From: Candidatus Rokubacteria bacterium 13_2_20CM_69_15_1
GTDB lineage: Bacteria; Methylomirabilota; Methylomirabilia; Rokubacteriales; CSP1-6
Assembly (NCBI GenBank): GCA_001914535.1
Contig: MNCR01000124.1
Span: forward strand, 1-37,366
Length of the DNA stretch: 37,366 bases
Reading direction: 5' to 3'
Shown here: positions 16,367-25,174 of the stretch, piece after piece
Position numbering within the stretch: the first letter of the stretch is position 1
Layout: each line of letters begins with the position of its first letter
Notes under the pieces: model-generated
Database searches by the model: none
What the model was told of the DNA's origin: nothing
The model's input: only the letters and a program-made list of their open reading frames with translations
Translations under genes and position numbers: made by a program

Positions 16367-17362
16367 ATGAGGGCGCCGGTGTGGATCGGGTCGAGAGGGC
16401 GCACGGCGCTGGTCGCGGTGTTCGCGGGTACGCTGCTGTTGGCGCCTCGCCCTCCGTCGAGCGCAGAGCGGGCTCCGCGCGTCCTGGTCGTCGGCCCGAT
16501 CGACGGCTACGGCGCGCTCGTCGGCGGCGTGTCGGAAGGGCTCCAGTCCGCCGGCTTCGCGGACGCGTCCCGGATCCGGATCGACACCCGAAACGCGCGC
16601 TCCGGCGACGAGGCCAAGGCCGCGATCGAAACGGCGGTCGGTGCGGGCGTCGACGCGATCCTCACCATCTTCGGGCCCTCGACCCAGGCGGCGCGCGCGG
16701 TGACGACGACGATCCCGATCGTCTTCTGCCCGGTGGCCGACCCGGTCGCCGCGAAGTTCGTCGCCTCGAACGAGGCTCCGGCGGGCAACCTGACGGGCGT
16801 CGCGAGTGCCGACGCCGAGGCGAGCCGGCGGCGGCTCGCCGCCTTCCGCCGGGTGCTGCCTGAGCTCAAGCGCCTGGCCGTGCTCTTTGACCCGGGTTTC
16901 CCGCCTGACCGCGTCCAGATGGCGAATCTGGAGCGGGTCGCTCCCTCGACCGGCGTCACGCTCGTCGCCCGAACGGTCGCCGACGAGAACGGAGCCGTCG
17001 CGGCGCTGCGAGGGCTCGGCCGGATCGACGTCGACGCGGTCTTTGTCCTCAAGGAAGCGCTTCTCCGACGCGCCGCAGCCGACGTCGGGGGCGCTGCGCT
17101 GGCGCAGAAGCTTCCGATCCTGGTCGGCGACCAGGACCTGGTGACGGCCCCGGGCGTGGTGGCCGCCGCCGGCCCGGATCAGCGGGAGCTCGGAAAGCGT
17201 TGCGGCCGGATGATGGCCAGGATCCTCAAGGGCGCCAAGCCAGCCGACCTCTCGGTCGAGCATCCGGTCTTCGAGCTCGGCATCAATCTCAAATCCGCTG
17301 CGAGCCTCGGGGTCGCCGTGCCCGAGGGGGCGCTCGAGCAGGCCGTCCGCGTGATCCGTTGA
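16367..17362 (+). CDS. ABC transporter substrate-binding protein (ABC_sub_bind family)
   Basis: MRAPVWIGSRGRTALVAVFAGTLLLAPRPPSSAERAPRVLVVGPIDGYGALVGGVSEGLQ...PIVFCPVADPVAAKFV...LTGVASADAE. Confidence 0.8.
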   Translation: MRAPVWIGSRGRTALVAVFAGTLLLAPRPPSSAERAPRVLVVGPIDGYGALVGGVSEGLQSAGFADASRIRIDTRNARSGDEAKAAIETAVGAGVDAILTIFGPSTQAARAVTTTIPIVFCPVADPVAAKFVASNEAPAGNLTGVASADAEASRRRLAAFRRVLPELKRLAVLFDPGFPPDRVQMANLERVAPSTGVTLVARTVADENGAVAALRGLGRIDVDAVFVLKEALLRRAAADVGGAALAQKLPILVGDQDLVTAPGVVAAAGPDQRELGKRCGRMMARILKGAKPADLSVEHPVFELGINLKSAASLGVAVPEGALEQAVRVIR

Positions 17363-18216
17363 TCCTGGGCTCGGGACCCCGCATCCCTTGGGGCCGACAG
17401 CTTCGGCGCGTCCTGCGCAGCACCGTGGTGGTCATCGGCGGGCTCTTCGCGCTCCTGATCGTCGCCATGGCGCTCTTCGCCGGCTCTCTCGCACCGAGTC
17501 CGCCCGACGAGCCGGACTTCGATCGCATCGAGTCCGCGCCCAGGGCGGCGGCGCTCTTCGGCACCGACCGGTTCGGGCGGGACGTCCTGAGCCGGGTCAT
17601 CTATGGCTCGCGGATCTCCCTCTACGTCGCCCTGGTCTCGGTCGGGACCGCGATGGTCGCCGGCGGCGTGCTCGGGCTCGCCGGGGGGTACCTCGGCGGT
17701 GCCTGGGACAACGTCATCAACCGCGTGATGGACGTCTTCTTCAGCATCCCCGGCCTCCTCCTGGCGGTGGGCATCGCCGCGATGCGCGGCCCCGGCGTGA
17801 ACAGCGCCGTCATCGCGATCGCGATCGTCTATACGCCGCTCTTCACGCGCGTCATGCGCGCGCCGGTGCTCGCGGAGCGCGAGAAAGACTACGTCCAGGC
17901 GGTCCGGGCCCTCGGCGCGACGCGCCTGGCGGTGGCGCTCAAGCACGTCTTGCCCAACGTGATGTCCCCCTTCGTGGTCCAGGGGACGATCGCGTTTTCG
18001 CAGGCGATCCTGATCGAGGCGTCGCTGAGCTACCTCGGCCTCTCGGCCCAGCCGCCGACGCCCTCGTGGGGAAACATGCTCAACGAAGGGCGAACGTATC
18101 TCGAGACCGCTCCGTGGATCTCCGTGTTCCCTGGCATCGCGATCATGGTGAGCGTGCTCGCGTTCAACCTGATCGGCGACGGCCTGCGCGACATCCTCGA
18201 TCCGAACGTCCAGTGA
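17359..18216 (+). CDS. ABC transporter permease, DppC/OppC type
   Basis: TTG start overlapping the upstream stop; LFGTDRFGRDVLSRVIYGSRISLYVAL...YVQAVRALGATRLAVALKHVLPN...EASLSYLGLSAQPPTPSWGNML. Confidence 0.9.
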   Translation: MILGSGPRIPWGRQLRRVLRSTVVVIGGLFALLIVAMALFAGSLAPSPPDEPDFDRIESAPRAAALFGTDRFGRDVLSRVIYGSRISLYVALVSVGTAMVAGGVLGLAGGYLGGAWDNVINRVMDVFFSIPGLLLAVGIAAMRGPGVNSAVIAIAIVYTPLFTRVMRAPVLAEREKDYVQAVRALGATRLAVALKHVLPNVMSPFVVQGTIAFSQAILIEASLSYLGLSAQPPTPSWGNMLNEGRTYLETAPWISVFPGIAIMVSVLAFNLIGDGLRDILDPNVQ

Positions 18217-18238
18217 ACGAGCCATAGGAGGTACGGCG

Positions 18239-19780
18239 ATGACGACCCCCGTGAGCCGCAGAGACCTTCTCCGGACCGGCGGCGCGGCCCTCGCCGCGCT
18301 CTCGGTCGGCGCGCCCGCGCACGCGCAGACGCCGAAGCTCGGCGGCACGTTCGTCTCGGCGCAGACGACGGAGGCGACGGGCCTCGACCCGCAGCTCGTC
18401 CCGGCGTTCTCGCGGAGCCGCCGCTCGCCCATGCTGTACAACCAGCTCGTCCGCTTCGACGCCGACATGAATCCGGTGCCGGAGCTGGCCGAGTCCTGGC
18501 GCGTGAGCCCGGACGGCCTCACGTGGGCGTTCAAGCTCCGCGAGGGCGTGCGCTTCCACGACGGCCAGGAGCTGACGTCCGCCGACGTCAAGTTCACGTT
18601 CGACCGGCTCTTCGAGAAGTCGCCCGGGAAGTCCGATTTCATCGCCGTCGACCGGGTCGAGCCGGCGGGCCGCTACGCGGTGAGGTTCGTGACGAAGGAG
18701 CCCTTCGCCGGGCTCCTCGCGGCCCTCGGCGGGTTCTGGGGCTTCATCATCAGCGAGGCCGGGATCACGAAGCACGGCGACCTCAACAAGGCCGCGCTCG
18801 GCACGGGCCCGTTCGTCTTGCAGGACTGGAAGGTCGAGCAGCAGATGGTGCTCACGCGCCACCCGCAGTACTTCAAGAAGGGGCTGCCCCGCGTCGACGA
18901 GGTGATCCTCCGGATCATCCCGGACGAGGCGAACATCGTCGCGGCGCTCCGCACGGGCCAGATCCACCACGCGTTCCTCGAGGACAACAAGAACTTCAAC
19001 CTCCTGAAGGACGAGAAGACGCTGACCGGCTATCGGAGCTCCCGTCTCGGCTACGACTTCCTCAACATCAACGCGAGCCGCGGGCCGTTGAAGGACGTCC
19101 GGGTGCGCCAGGCGATCAGCTGGGCCGTGGACCGGAGCCAGGTGCTGCGCGTCGCCGCCGCCGGGTTCGGCCGGCTCACGGCGCCCGCCACGGCGCCCAT
19201 GAGGCAGTGGCAGCTCCCCGAGGAGCAGTGGAAGCGCTACTACAAGCCCGACCTCGACCGCGCGCGGAGGCTCATGGCCGACGCGGGCCACGCGAGTGGC
19301 TTCACCGTGAAGCTCGGGGTCATCCCGACCTTCCCCACGATGGTCCTGGGCGCCCCCGTCGTCGCCGCCCAGCTCAAGAAGATCGGCGTCACCGCGGAGA
19401 TCGAGAACGTCGAGTACGCCGTGTGGATCAAACGCTGGCTCGCGAAGGACTTCGACCTGACGATGAACACGACTCCGGGCTACGCCGACCCGGACACGGC
19501 CTTCTTCCGCGCGCTCCATTCCACCAAGGGCCAGAACTGGAACAGCTGGAGCGTCCCCGAGCTCGACGGCCTCCTCGAGGAGGGGCGGCGGACGCTCGAC
19601 CCGAAGAAGCGCAAGGAGATCTACGATCGCGCCCAGATCCTGATCCTCGAGAACGTGCCGCACCTCTGGCTCTTCTCGGCCGACACGATCGACTTCACCC
19701 AGGCGTCCGTGAAGGGCTTCCAGCAGCATCCGACGACCCTCCTGTACGGCTTCGAGGGCGTCGCGCTCGACCGAGCCTGA
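18239..19780 (+). CDS. ABC transporter substrate-binding protein, family 5 (peptide/oligopeptide type), Tat signal
   Basis: MTTPVSRRDLLRTGGAALAALSVGAPAHAQTPKLGGTFV...; WAFKLREGVRFHDGQELTSADVKFTFDRL; AGGAGGT RBS. Confidence 0.93.
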   Translation: MTTPVSRRDLLRTGGAALAALSVGAPAHAQTPKLGGTFVSAQTTEATGLDPQLVPAFSRSRRSPMLYNQLVRFDADMNPVPELAESWRVSPDGLTWAFKLREGVRFHDGQELTSADVKFTFDRLFEKSPGKSDFIAVDRVEPAGRYAVRFVTKEPFAGLLAALGGFWGFIISEAGITKHGDLNKAALGTGPFVLQDWKVEQQMVLTRHPQYFKKGLPRVDEVILRIIPDEANIVAALRTGQIHHAFLEDNKNFNLLKDEKTLTGYRSSRLGYDFLNINASRGPLKDVRVRQAISWAVDRSQVLRVAAAGFGRLTAPATAPMRQWQLPEEQWKRYYKPDLDRARRLMADAGHASGFTVKLGVIPTFPTMVLGAPVVAAQLKKIGVTAEIENVEYAVWIKRWLAKDFDLTMNTTPGYADPDTAFFRALHSTKGQNWNSWSVPELDGLLEEGRRTLDPKKRKEIYDRAQILILENVPHLWLFSADTIDFTQASVKGFQQHPTTLLYGFEGVALDRA

Positions 19781-19782
19781 GC

Positions 19783-20736
19783 GTGGGGCGGTACTTCGTC
19801 GTGCGCGCGTACTCCATGGCCCTGACGCTCCTGGGGCTGACGGTCCTGATCTTTCTCATGCTGCGGCTGATCCCGGGGACCGTCGTCGAGCAGATGATCG
19901 GCGCCGATGCGGTCGTGAGCCCGGAGATGGTCGCCCAGCTGCGGCACTTCTTCGGCCTCGACCAGCCCTGGTGGGTTCAGTACTCGCGTTGGCTCGGGGG
20001 CCTCGTCCAGGGCGATCTGGGGACCTCGTGGCGGACGGGCAAGCCGGTCATCCGGCTGATCCTCGAGCGGTTGCCGGTCACCGTCGAGCTGACGCTGCTC
20101 GCGGTGGGGTGGGCACTCGCCCTCGGCATCGCCGCGGGCATCGTCTCCGCGGTCCGGCGCGACCGCGCGGTGGACAACGTCGTACGCGTCGGGGCGCTCC
20201 TCGGCCTCTCCGTCCCCGTCTTCTGGCAGGGGACGATGCTGATCCTCTTCTTCTCGATCTATCTCCGCTGGATGCCGCCCGTCGTCTGGGTGGACTTCCT
20301 CACCGACCCCCGGCGGAACCTGACGATCATGCTGCTCCCCGTCCTCTGCCTCGGCACCGCGAGCGCCGCCAACATCGCGCGTACGACGCGCGCCTGCATG
20401 CTCGACGTCCTGCGCTCGGAGTACATCCGCACGGCCGCGGCCAAGGGCCTGTCGCACCGGGCCGTCGTCCTCGGGCACGCGCTCAAGAACGCGCTCATCC
20501 CCATCGTCACGGTCGCCGGGCTCCAGATGGGGATCCTCCTCGGTGGCACCGTCGTCGTCGAGGAGGTCTTCACCCTGCCCGGCGTCGGGCGCCTCGTCCT
20601 CTGGTCGATCTATCAGCGTGACTACCCGCTCACCCAGTCCACCATCCTGTTCGTGGCGATCCTGTTCATGGCGATCAACCTCGCCGTCGACGTGCTGTAC
20701 GGATATCTCGATCCGCGGATCCGCTACGGCGACTGA
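19783..20736 (+). CDS. ABC transporter permease, DppB/OppB type
   Basis: VGRYFVVRAYSMALTLLGLTVLIFLMLRLIPGT...GDLGTSWRTGKPV...EYIRTAAAKGLSHRAVVLGHALKNALIPIVTV...LDPRIRYGD. Confidence 0.92.
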   Translation: MGRYFVVRAYSMALTLLGLTVLIFLMLRLIPGTVVEQMIGADAVVSPEMVAQLRHFFGLDQPWWVQYSRWLGGLVQGDLGTSWRTGKPVIRLILERLPVTVELTLLAVGWALALGIAAGIVSAVRRDRAVDNVVRVGALLGLSVPVFWQGTMLILFFSIYLRWMPPVVWVDFLTDPRRNLTIMLLPVLCLGTASAANIARTTRACMLDVLRSEYIRTAAAKGLSHRAVVLGHALKNALIPIVTVAGLQMGILLGGTVVVEEVFTLPGVGRLVLWSIYQRDYPLTQSTILFVAILFMAINLAVDVLYGYLDPRIRYGD

Positions 20737-20785
20737 GGCCATGCCATGCCGCACCGTCGCCCCGTCCAGTCGGAGGGCGGCGGGT

Positions 20786-21157
20786 TCACGCGGTGCGGTT
20801 TTTGAAGTACGAGCTCTTGACCGCGATCTTGCCGTTCTGGAACGTGAAGATGTCGCAGCCGTTGACCTCGACCTTCTTGCCATCGGGGGTCGTGCCGGTG
20901 AAGGTCCACTCCGACACGCCGCGGTTGCCCGCGACGAAATGGCGCGCGTCAGCGAACGTTGCGTCCGGGAAAATCTTGAACACTCGGACGAACGCCTCGC
21001 GCACACGCTCGCGCCCCGCGTACCGCGTGCCGCAGACTTCTGGGCCCGCGGTGCTCTCGAAGACGCAGTCGTCGGACATGAAGGTCATCAGGACGTCGAC
21101 GTCGTGACGGTTCCAGCCGGTGCCAAAGAACGTCTCCAGGTCCTTGATCGTCATCAT
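20786..21157 (-). CDS. NTF2/SnoaL-like (ketosteroid isomerase-like) protein
   Basis: MMTIKDLETFFGTGWNRHDVDVLMTFMSDDCVFESTAGPEVCGTRYAGRERVREAF...; GAGGAGACC RBS just upstream. Confidence 0.8.
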   Translation of the reverse strand: MMTIKDLETFFGTGWNRHDVDVLMTFMSDDCVFESTAGPEVCGTRYAGRERVREAFVRVFKIFPDATFADARHFVAGNRGVSEWTFTGTTPDGKKVEVNGCDIFTFQNGKIAVKSSYFKNRTA

Positions 21158-21315
21158 GGTCTCCTCGCGCGTGAGGATCTGCCCGAAGAGGCGCTGAGTC
21201 AATTCCCCATACATCCACGAGGCCACCCGGCGCGGCACGATATATAGCGTCGGCTTTACGTCGGTTCGATGACGGAAACTGGTAGCCAGAGCGGTGACCA
21301 TGGCAGAATGACGCG

Positions 21316-22152
21316 ATGCCAGCGCATCCTCCTGCACCCGTTCCCGACTTCCTCTATGGCACCGCGTGGAAGGAGGACCGGACCCAGGCTCTCACCGAGC
21401 TCGCGCTGCGGATGGGCTTCCGGGGCATTGACACGGCGAACCAGCGGCGGCACTACGTCGAGGCCGGAGTGGGTCGGGGGCTCGCCGCCGCCTACCGCGC
21501 GGGGGTCGTCACGCGCGCGAATCTCTTCCTCCAGACGAAATTCACCTCCCGGCCCGGCCAGGACCACCGGCTGCCCTACGACCCCGAGGCCGACCTTTCC
21601 ACGCAGGTCGCGCAGTCGATGGCCAGTTCGCTCGAGCACCTCGGGACCGACTACGTCGACAGCTACGTGCTGCACGGGCCCGCCTCCGGCCACGGCTGGA
21701 CCGACGACGACGCCGAAGTCTGGGCCGCGATGGTGAAGGAGCGCGACGCTGGTCGCGCGCGGCTCCTCGGGGTGAGCAACGTCTCACTGCTCCACCTCGA
21801 GCAGATGGTGGCCGCCGGCGCCGAGACCCCCGCGTTCGTCCAGAACCGCTGCTTCGCCCGCCTCGGCTGGGACCGCGACGTTCGAGCGTTCTGCAGGGAT
21901 CGAACGATCGTCTACCAGGGCTTCTCGCTCCTCACCGCCAACCCGGAGGTGCTGCGCCACCCGCTGGTCGCGCGCCTTGCCGCGCGGGGCAAGGCCACAC
22001 CGGCCCAGGTCGTGTTCCGCTTCGCGCAGGCGGTCGGGATGCTGCCGCTGACCGGCACCTCCGACGCCGAGCACATGACGCAGGACCTGGCCAGCCGCGA
22101 GCTGGCGTTCTCAGTCGACGAGGTGCGGGCGATCGAGTCGCTGGCCGGTTGA
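21316..22152 (+). CDS. Aldo/keto reductase family protein
   Basis: FRGIDTANQRRHYVEAGVGRGLAAAYRAG...LQTKFTSRPGQD...SLEHLGTDYVDSYVLHGP...LLGVSNV. Confidence 0.88.
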   Translation: MPAHPPAPVPDFLYGTAWKEDRTQALTELALRMGFRGIDTANQRRHYVEAGVGRGLAAAYRAGVVTRANLFLQTKFTSRPGQDHRLPYDPEADLSTQVAQSMASSLEHLGTDYVDSYVLHGPASGHGWTDDDAEVWAAMVKERDAGRARLLGVSNVSLLHLEQMVAAGAETPAFVQNRCFARLGWDRDVRAFCRDRTIVYQGFSLLTANPEVLRHPLVARLAARGKATPAQVVFRFAQAVGMLPLTGTSDAEHMTQDLASRELAFSVDEVRAIESLAG

Positions 22153-22160
22153 CGGAGCCG

Positions 22161-22976
22161 CTATCGTTCGCGACCGGAGGAAGGCATGAGGTGGCGCCGG
22201 AGAAACTCGCGTACCCGCTTCTCCGAATCGTCGTGAGCTCGGGGGTCGTAGGCAATGGTGGCGCCGCGCCCGCGCAGGGCCTGGGTCACGCGAACCGGCC
22301 GTCGGATGTGCGCCGCATCAAAACCGTGGTGCGCCCCGGCATAGACCACCGCCGTCACATCGTGTCCTTCCCGCCTCGCAGCCTCGGCGAGGGACCGACA
22401 TGCCTCGGCGGGCGTCCAGTCGTCTCTCTCTCCGAGAAGCATGAGCAGCGGGGACAACCCTCGATACGACGCGGTGTCGCCGCAGTACGGGTAGAACGCG
22501 ACAAGCGCTCGCAACCGGACGTCTCGATAGACCGGTTCGTAATTTGCGGCGCGGAGCACCGTCCAGCCCCCGTGCGACCAGCCGATCACGCCGATGCGAT
22601 CCTGGTCGATGCCGGGTAAGGTCGCCAGATACCGCGCAGCCGCGAACACATCGCTTGACCGGGGCCCGCCGCCGAAGACAGAACCATCCCCGCAGATGCT
22701 CGTGAATCCGCGCCCTCCGAAGCTGTCGAGGACGAGGGCCGCATAGCCTTCAGCTTGTAGCCACTGCGCCCACGCCAGGACGTTCCGGCCGATCCCGTTG
22801 CATCCGTGCAAGAGGATCAGCGCCGGGAAGGGCGCAGCTCCCTGCGGGACATAGAGATCTGCGGTCAGGGTCGCGGCGCTCGGGGACATGACGGGCACGC
22901 GGTGCGATGCGATAGGCCCGGCGCAGCCGGCCGCCAAGGTCGCAGAGAGACTGAGTGCTGCGATCGGTCGGTTCAT
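22161..22976 (-). CDS. Dienelactone hydrolase-like alpha/beta hydrolase, predicted lipoprotein
   Basis: LSATLAAGCAGPIA lipobox; ILLHGCNGIGRN...IGVIGWSHGGWTVL...YAGAHHGFDA. Confidence 0.82.
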   Translation of the reverse strand: MNRPIAALSLSATLAAGCAGPIASHRVPVMSPSAATLTADLYVPQGAAPFPALILLHGCNGIGRNVLAWAQWLQAEGYAALVLDSFGGRGFTSICGDGSVFGGGPRSSDVFAAARYLATLPGIDQDRIGVIGWSHGGWTVLRAANYEPVYRDVRLRALVAFYPYCGDTASYRGLSPLLMLLGERDDWTPAEACRSLAEAARREGHDVTAVVYAGAHHGFDAAHIRRPVRVTQALRGRGATIAYDPRAHDDSEKRVREFLRRHLMPSSGRER

Positions 22977-23009
22977 CGTTCCGTGTGATGGCTGACCGCT
23001 AGGCCCGGC

Positions 23010-23489
23010 TCAATAGTAACGACGCAGCAGAACCCAGCTGACGGTCGCGCCAATCAGCATGCCCACCGTGACCTTCAGAATCAGATAGCTGTACGCCTGG
23101 AGGAGAGCGAAGTGCTCCGGCGCCATGCCCAGACGAATGCGATGCCAATCCGCGAGGGAGGGAAAGAGCGCGATGCCGATCACGACGGTGGTAAAGAGGA
23201 AGTGTCGGACCGTGAACGGCCGGGCCAGTCGCGTGACCGTTTCTGTCGTCATGATCGCAGCCACGACGCTCAGGAATAACCCCAGCCCGGCCAGGCGGCG
23301 TAACGAGGGACTGTCGAACGCGGAGAACACATCGAGCCATCGTGCCGAGCCTATCCCCCATGCCAGCAGGGCCGGCAGCGCGTCGTAGAAGAGAACATGT
23401 CCCGCGATGCGCACAGGCACGAGAAGCCTCGCCAACAGCTGGGAGCGCGCACCGTCGCGCGCCTCCTTAGGCTCGTCGCCATAACGCAT
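23010..23489 (-). CDS. Hypothetical multi-pass membrane protein
   Basis: MRYGDEPKEARDGARSQLLARLLVPVRIAGHVLFYDALPALLAWGIG...; several hydrophobic segments; start chosen to avoid antisense overlap with the TRAP SBP gene. Confidence 0.6.
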   Translation of the reverse strand: MRYGDEPKEARDGARSQLLARLLVPVRIAGHVLFYDALPALLAWGIGSARWLDVFSAFDSPSLRRLAGLGLFLSVVAAIMTTETVTRLARPFTVRHFLFTTVVIGIALFPSLADWHRIRLGMAPEHFALLQAYSYLILKVTVGMLIGATVSWVLLRRYY

Positions 23490-23639
23490 CTGCGAACTCC
23501 TCTTGAGCGCGGCCCAATGCTTCCGGTGGATCCGATCGTAAGCTGGAGGGGCGCCACGTGCTAGGTATTCCGAAGGCCCGGGTGATCGGCTAGTATCAGC
23601 GGCCATGGCCCCAGCCCCGATCCGAGGGAGGAGACCTCG

Positions 23640-24665
23640 ATGACACGCCGGACCTGGACGACGACAGCTCTCGCGGCCCTGACCCTCATGAGCGGCGGCG
23701 CAGCGGCGCGCATCCCGCCTGCCGTCGCGCAGCCCAAGGCGGTGGTCTGGAACCTGCCGCACGTGGCCGCGCCGAGCCACTACCACGTCCTCAACCTGAA
23801 CGCGCTCGCCACCAAGGTGAAGGAGCGGTCGCAGGGGCGGATGGAGATCCGGGTCCACCCGGCGTCCTCGCTCTATCCGTCGCCCGAGATCATCCCGGCG
23901 GTCATCGAGGGCCGCGTCGAGATCGCCCCCGTGGTCTCGGGCTACCTCACCGACGTCCTCCTCGAGATCGGCCCGCTCGATCTGCCGTTCATGACGAGCA
24001 ACGTCGACGAGCACAGGAGGGCCGCGAACGAGCTCCGCCCCTTCTTCGCCGAGATGCTGGCCAAGAAAGGCCTCCGCCTGATGGCGATCGAGGCCTGGGC
24101 ATCGCAGCAGATCTTCGCCCATCAGCCGATGCGCACGGTGGCCGACTGGAAAGGCAAGAAGATCCGCGTGTACGGCGCCGACTCCGCCAACACGGTGCGG
24201 CTCCTCGGCGCGGCGCCGGTGAACATCGCCTTCGGTGAGGTCTACCCGGCGCTGGAGAAGAAGGTCGTCGACGGCGCGATCACCTCGGCGACCAACGCCG
24301 AGCCCATGAAGTTCTTCGAAGTGACGAAGTACATCAACTACTGGTACCTGGCCGGCGCGGGGTCGGAGTGGCTGGTGGTGAACCAGAAGGCGTGGGACGC
24401 GCTCCCGAAGGATCTCCAGCAGGCCGTGCTCGACGCGATGAAGGACATCCGCTACGAGGATAAGGAGTGGGAAGACGCCAAGGCGTGGGAGGAGAAGGCG
24501 CGCAAGCGGTTGCCCGAGCTGGGGATGACGATCGTCGATCCTGGGAAGGAGGAGATCGAGAAGGCGCGGTCGCTGGCGCGGGCGGGCTGGGACATCTGGC
24601 TCTCGCGCACCGGCGCCGACGGCAAGCGCGGCTTCGAGCTGGCTCGGAAAGCGCTCGGCCGGTGA
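23640..24665 (+). CDS. TRAP transporter substrate-binding protein (DctP family)
   Basis: HVAAPSHYHVLNLNALATKVKERSQGRMEIRVHPASSLYPSPEII...LPFMTSN...GKKIRVYGADSANTVRLLGAAPVNIAFGEVYPALEKKVVDGA. Confidence 0.92.
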   Translation: MTRRTWTTTALAALTLMSGGAAARIPPAVAQPKAVVWNLPHVAAPSHYHVLNLNALATKVKERSQGRMEIRVHPASSLYPSPEIIPAVIEGRVEIAPVVSGYLTDVLLEIGPLDLPFMTSNVDEHRRAANELRPFFAEMLAKKGLRLMAIEAWASQQIFAHQPMRTVADWKGKKIRVYGADSANTVRLLGAAPVNIAFGEVYPALEKKVVDGAITSATNAEPMKFFEVTKYINYWYLAGAGSEWLVVNQKAWDALPKDLQQAVLDAMKDIRYEDKEWEDAKAWEEKARKRLPELGMTIVDPGKEEIEKARSLARAGWDIWLSRTGADGKRGFELARKALGR

Positions 24666-25174
24666 TCGGCTGGACGTCGAGGGCCGCCGCGCTCCTGTCG
24701 GGGCTCGGCGTGCTCGGTATGGCGGGGCTGATCACCTTTGACGTCCTCATGCGCTACTTCTTCGGCCGGCCGCAGCTCTTCGTGGACGAGCTGGCGAGCT
24801 TCCTCCTGGTCTTCGTAGTCTTCGCCGGGCTCGCCTACACATTTCGCGCGGGCGGGCACGTCCGGGTCGACCTCGTGACGTCAAGCCTGCCGCGACCCGT
24901 CCGCGCGTGGCTCCGCGTCGTGACGCTGGCTCTCGGCCTGGTGTTTCTCGGCGCCGTGATCTGGGTCACCGCCCTGTCGAGCGTCGGCAGTTACCGCTAC
25001 GGGCGCGTGTCGGCCGTGATGCTCTACCCGCTCTGGGTCCCGATGCTCCTCATCCCCGCCGGGCTCCTGCTCATGGCCGTCGCCATGCTCGTCGCCTTCG
25101 TGCGCCAGGTCCGCGCGAGCCTCGGGCCACCGGAGGGCCGTGACGAGGTTCCACCGCCGGACACCCGCGCTTGA
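24662..25174 (+). CDS. TRAP transporter small permease (DctQ family)
   Basis: GTGA overlap; LITFDVLMRYFFGRPQLFVDELASFLLVFVVFAGLAYTFRAGGHVRVDLV. Confidence 0.92.
   Translation: MIGWTSRAAALLSGLGVLGMAGLITFDVLMRYFFGRPQLFVDELASFLLVFVVFAGLAYTFRAGGHVRVDLVTSSLPRPVRAWLRVVTLALGLVFLGAVIWVTALSSVGSYRYGRVSAVMLYPLWVPMLLIPAGLLLMAVAMLVAFVRQVRASLGPPEGRDEVPPPDTRA

Noticed and set aside
18164-19729. 521-aa minus-strand ORF
   Set aside because: Antisense of the family-5 SBP gene, which has a clear RBS, Tat signal and domain pattern.
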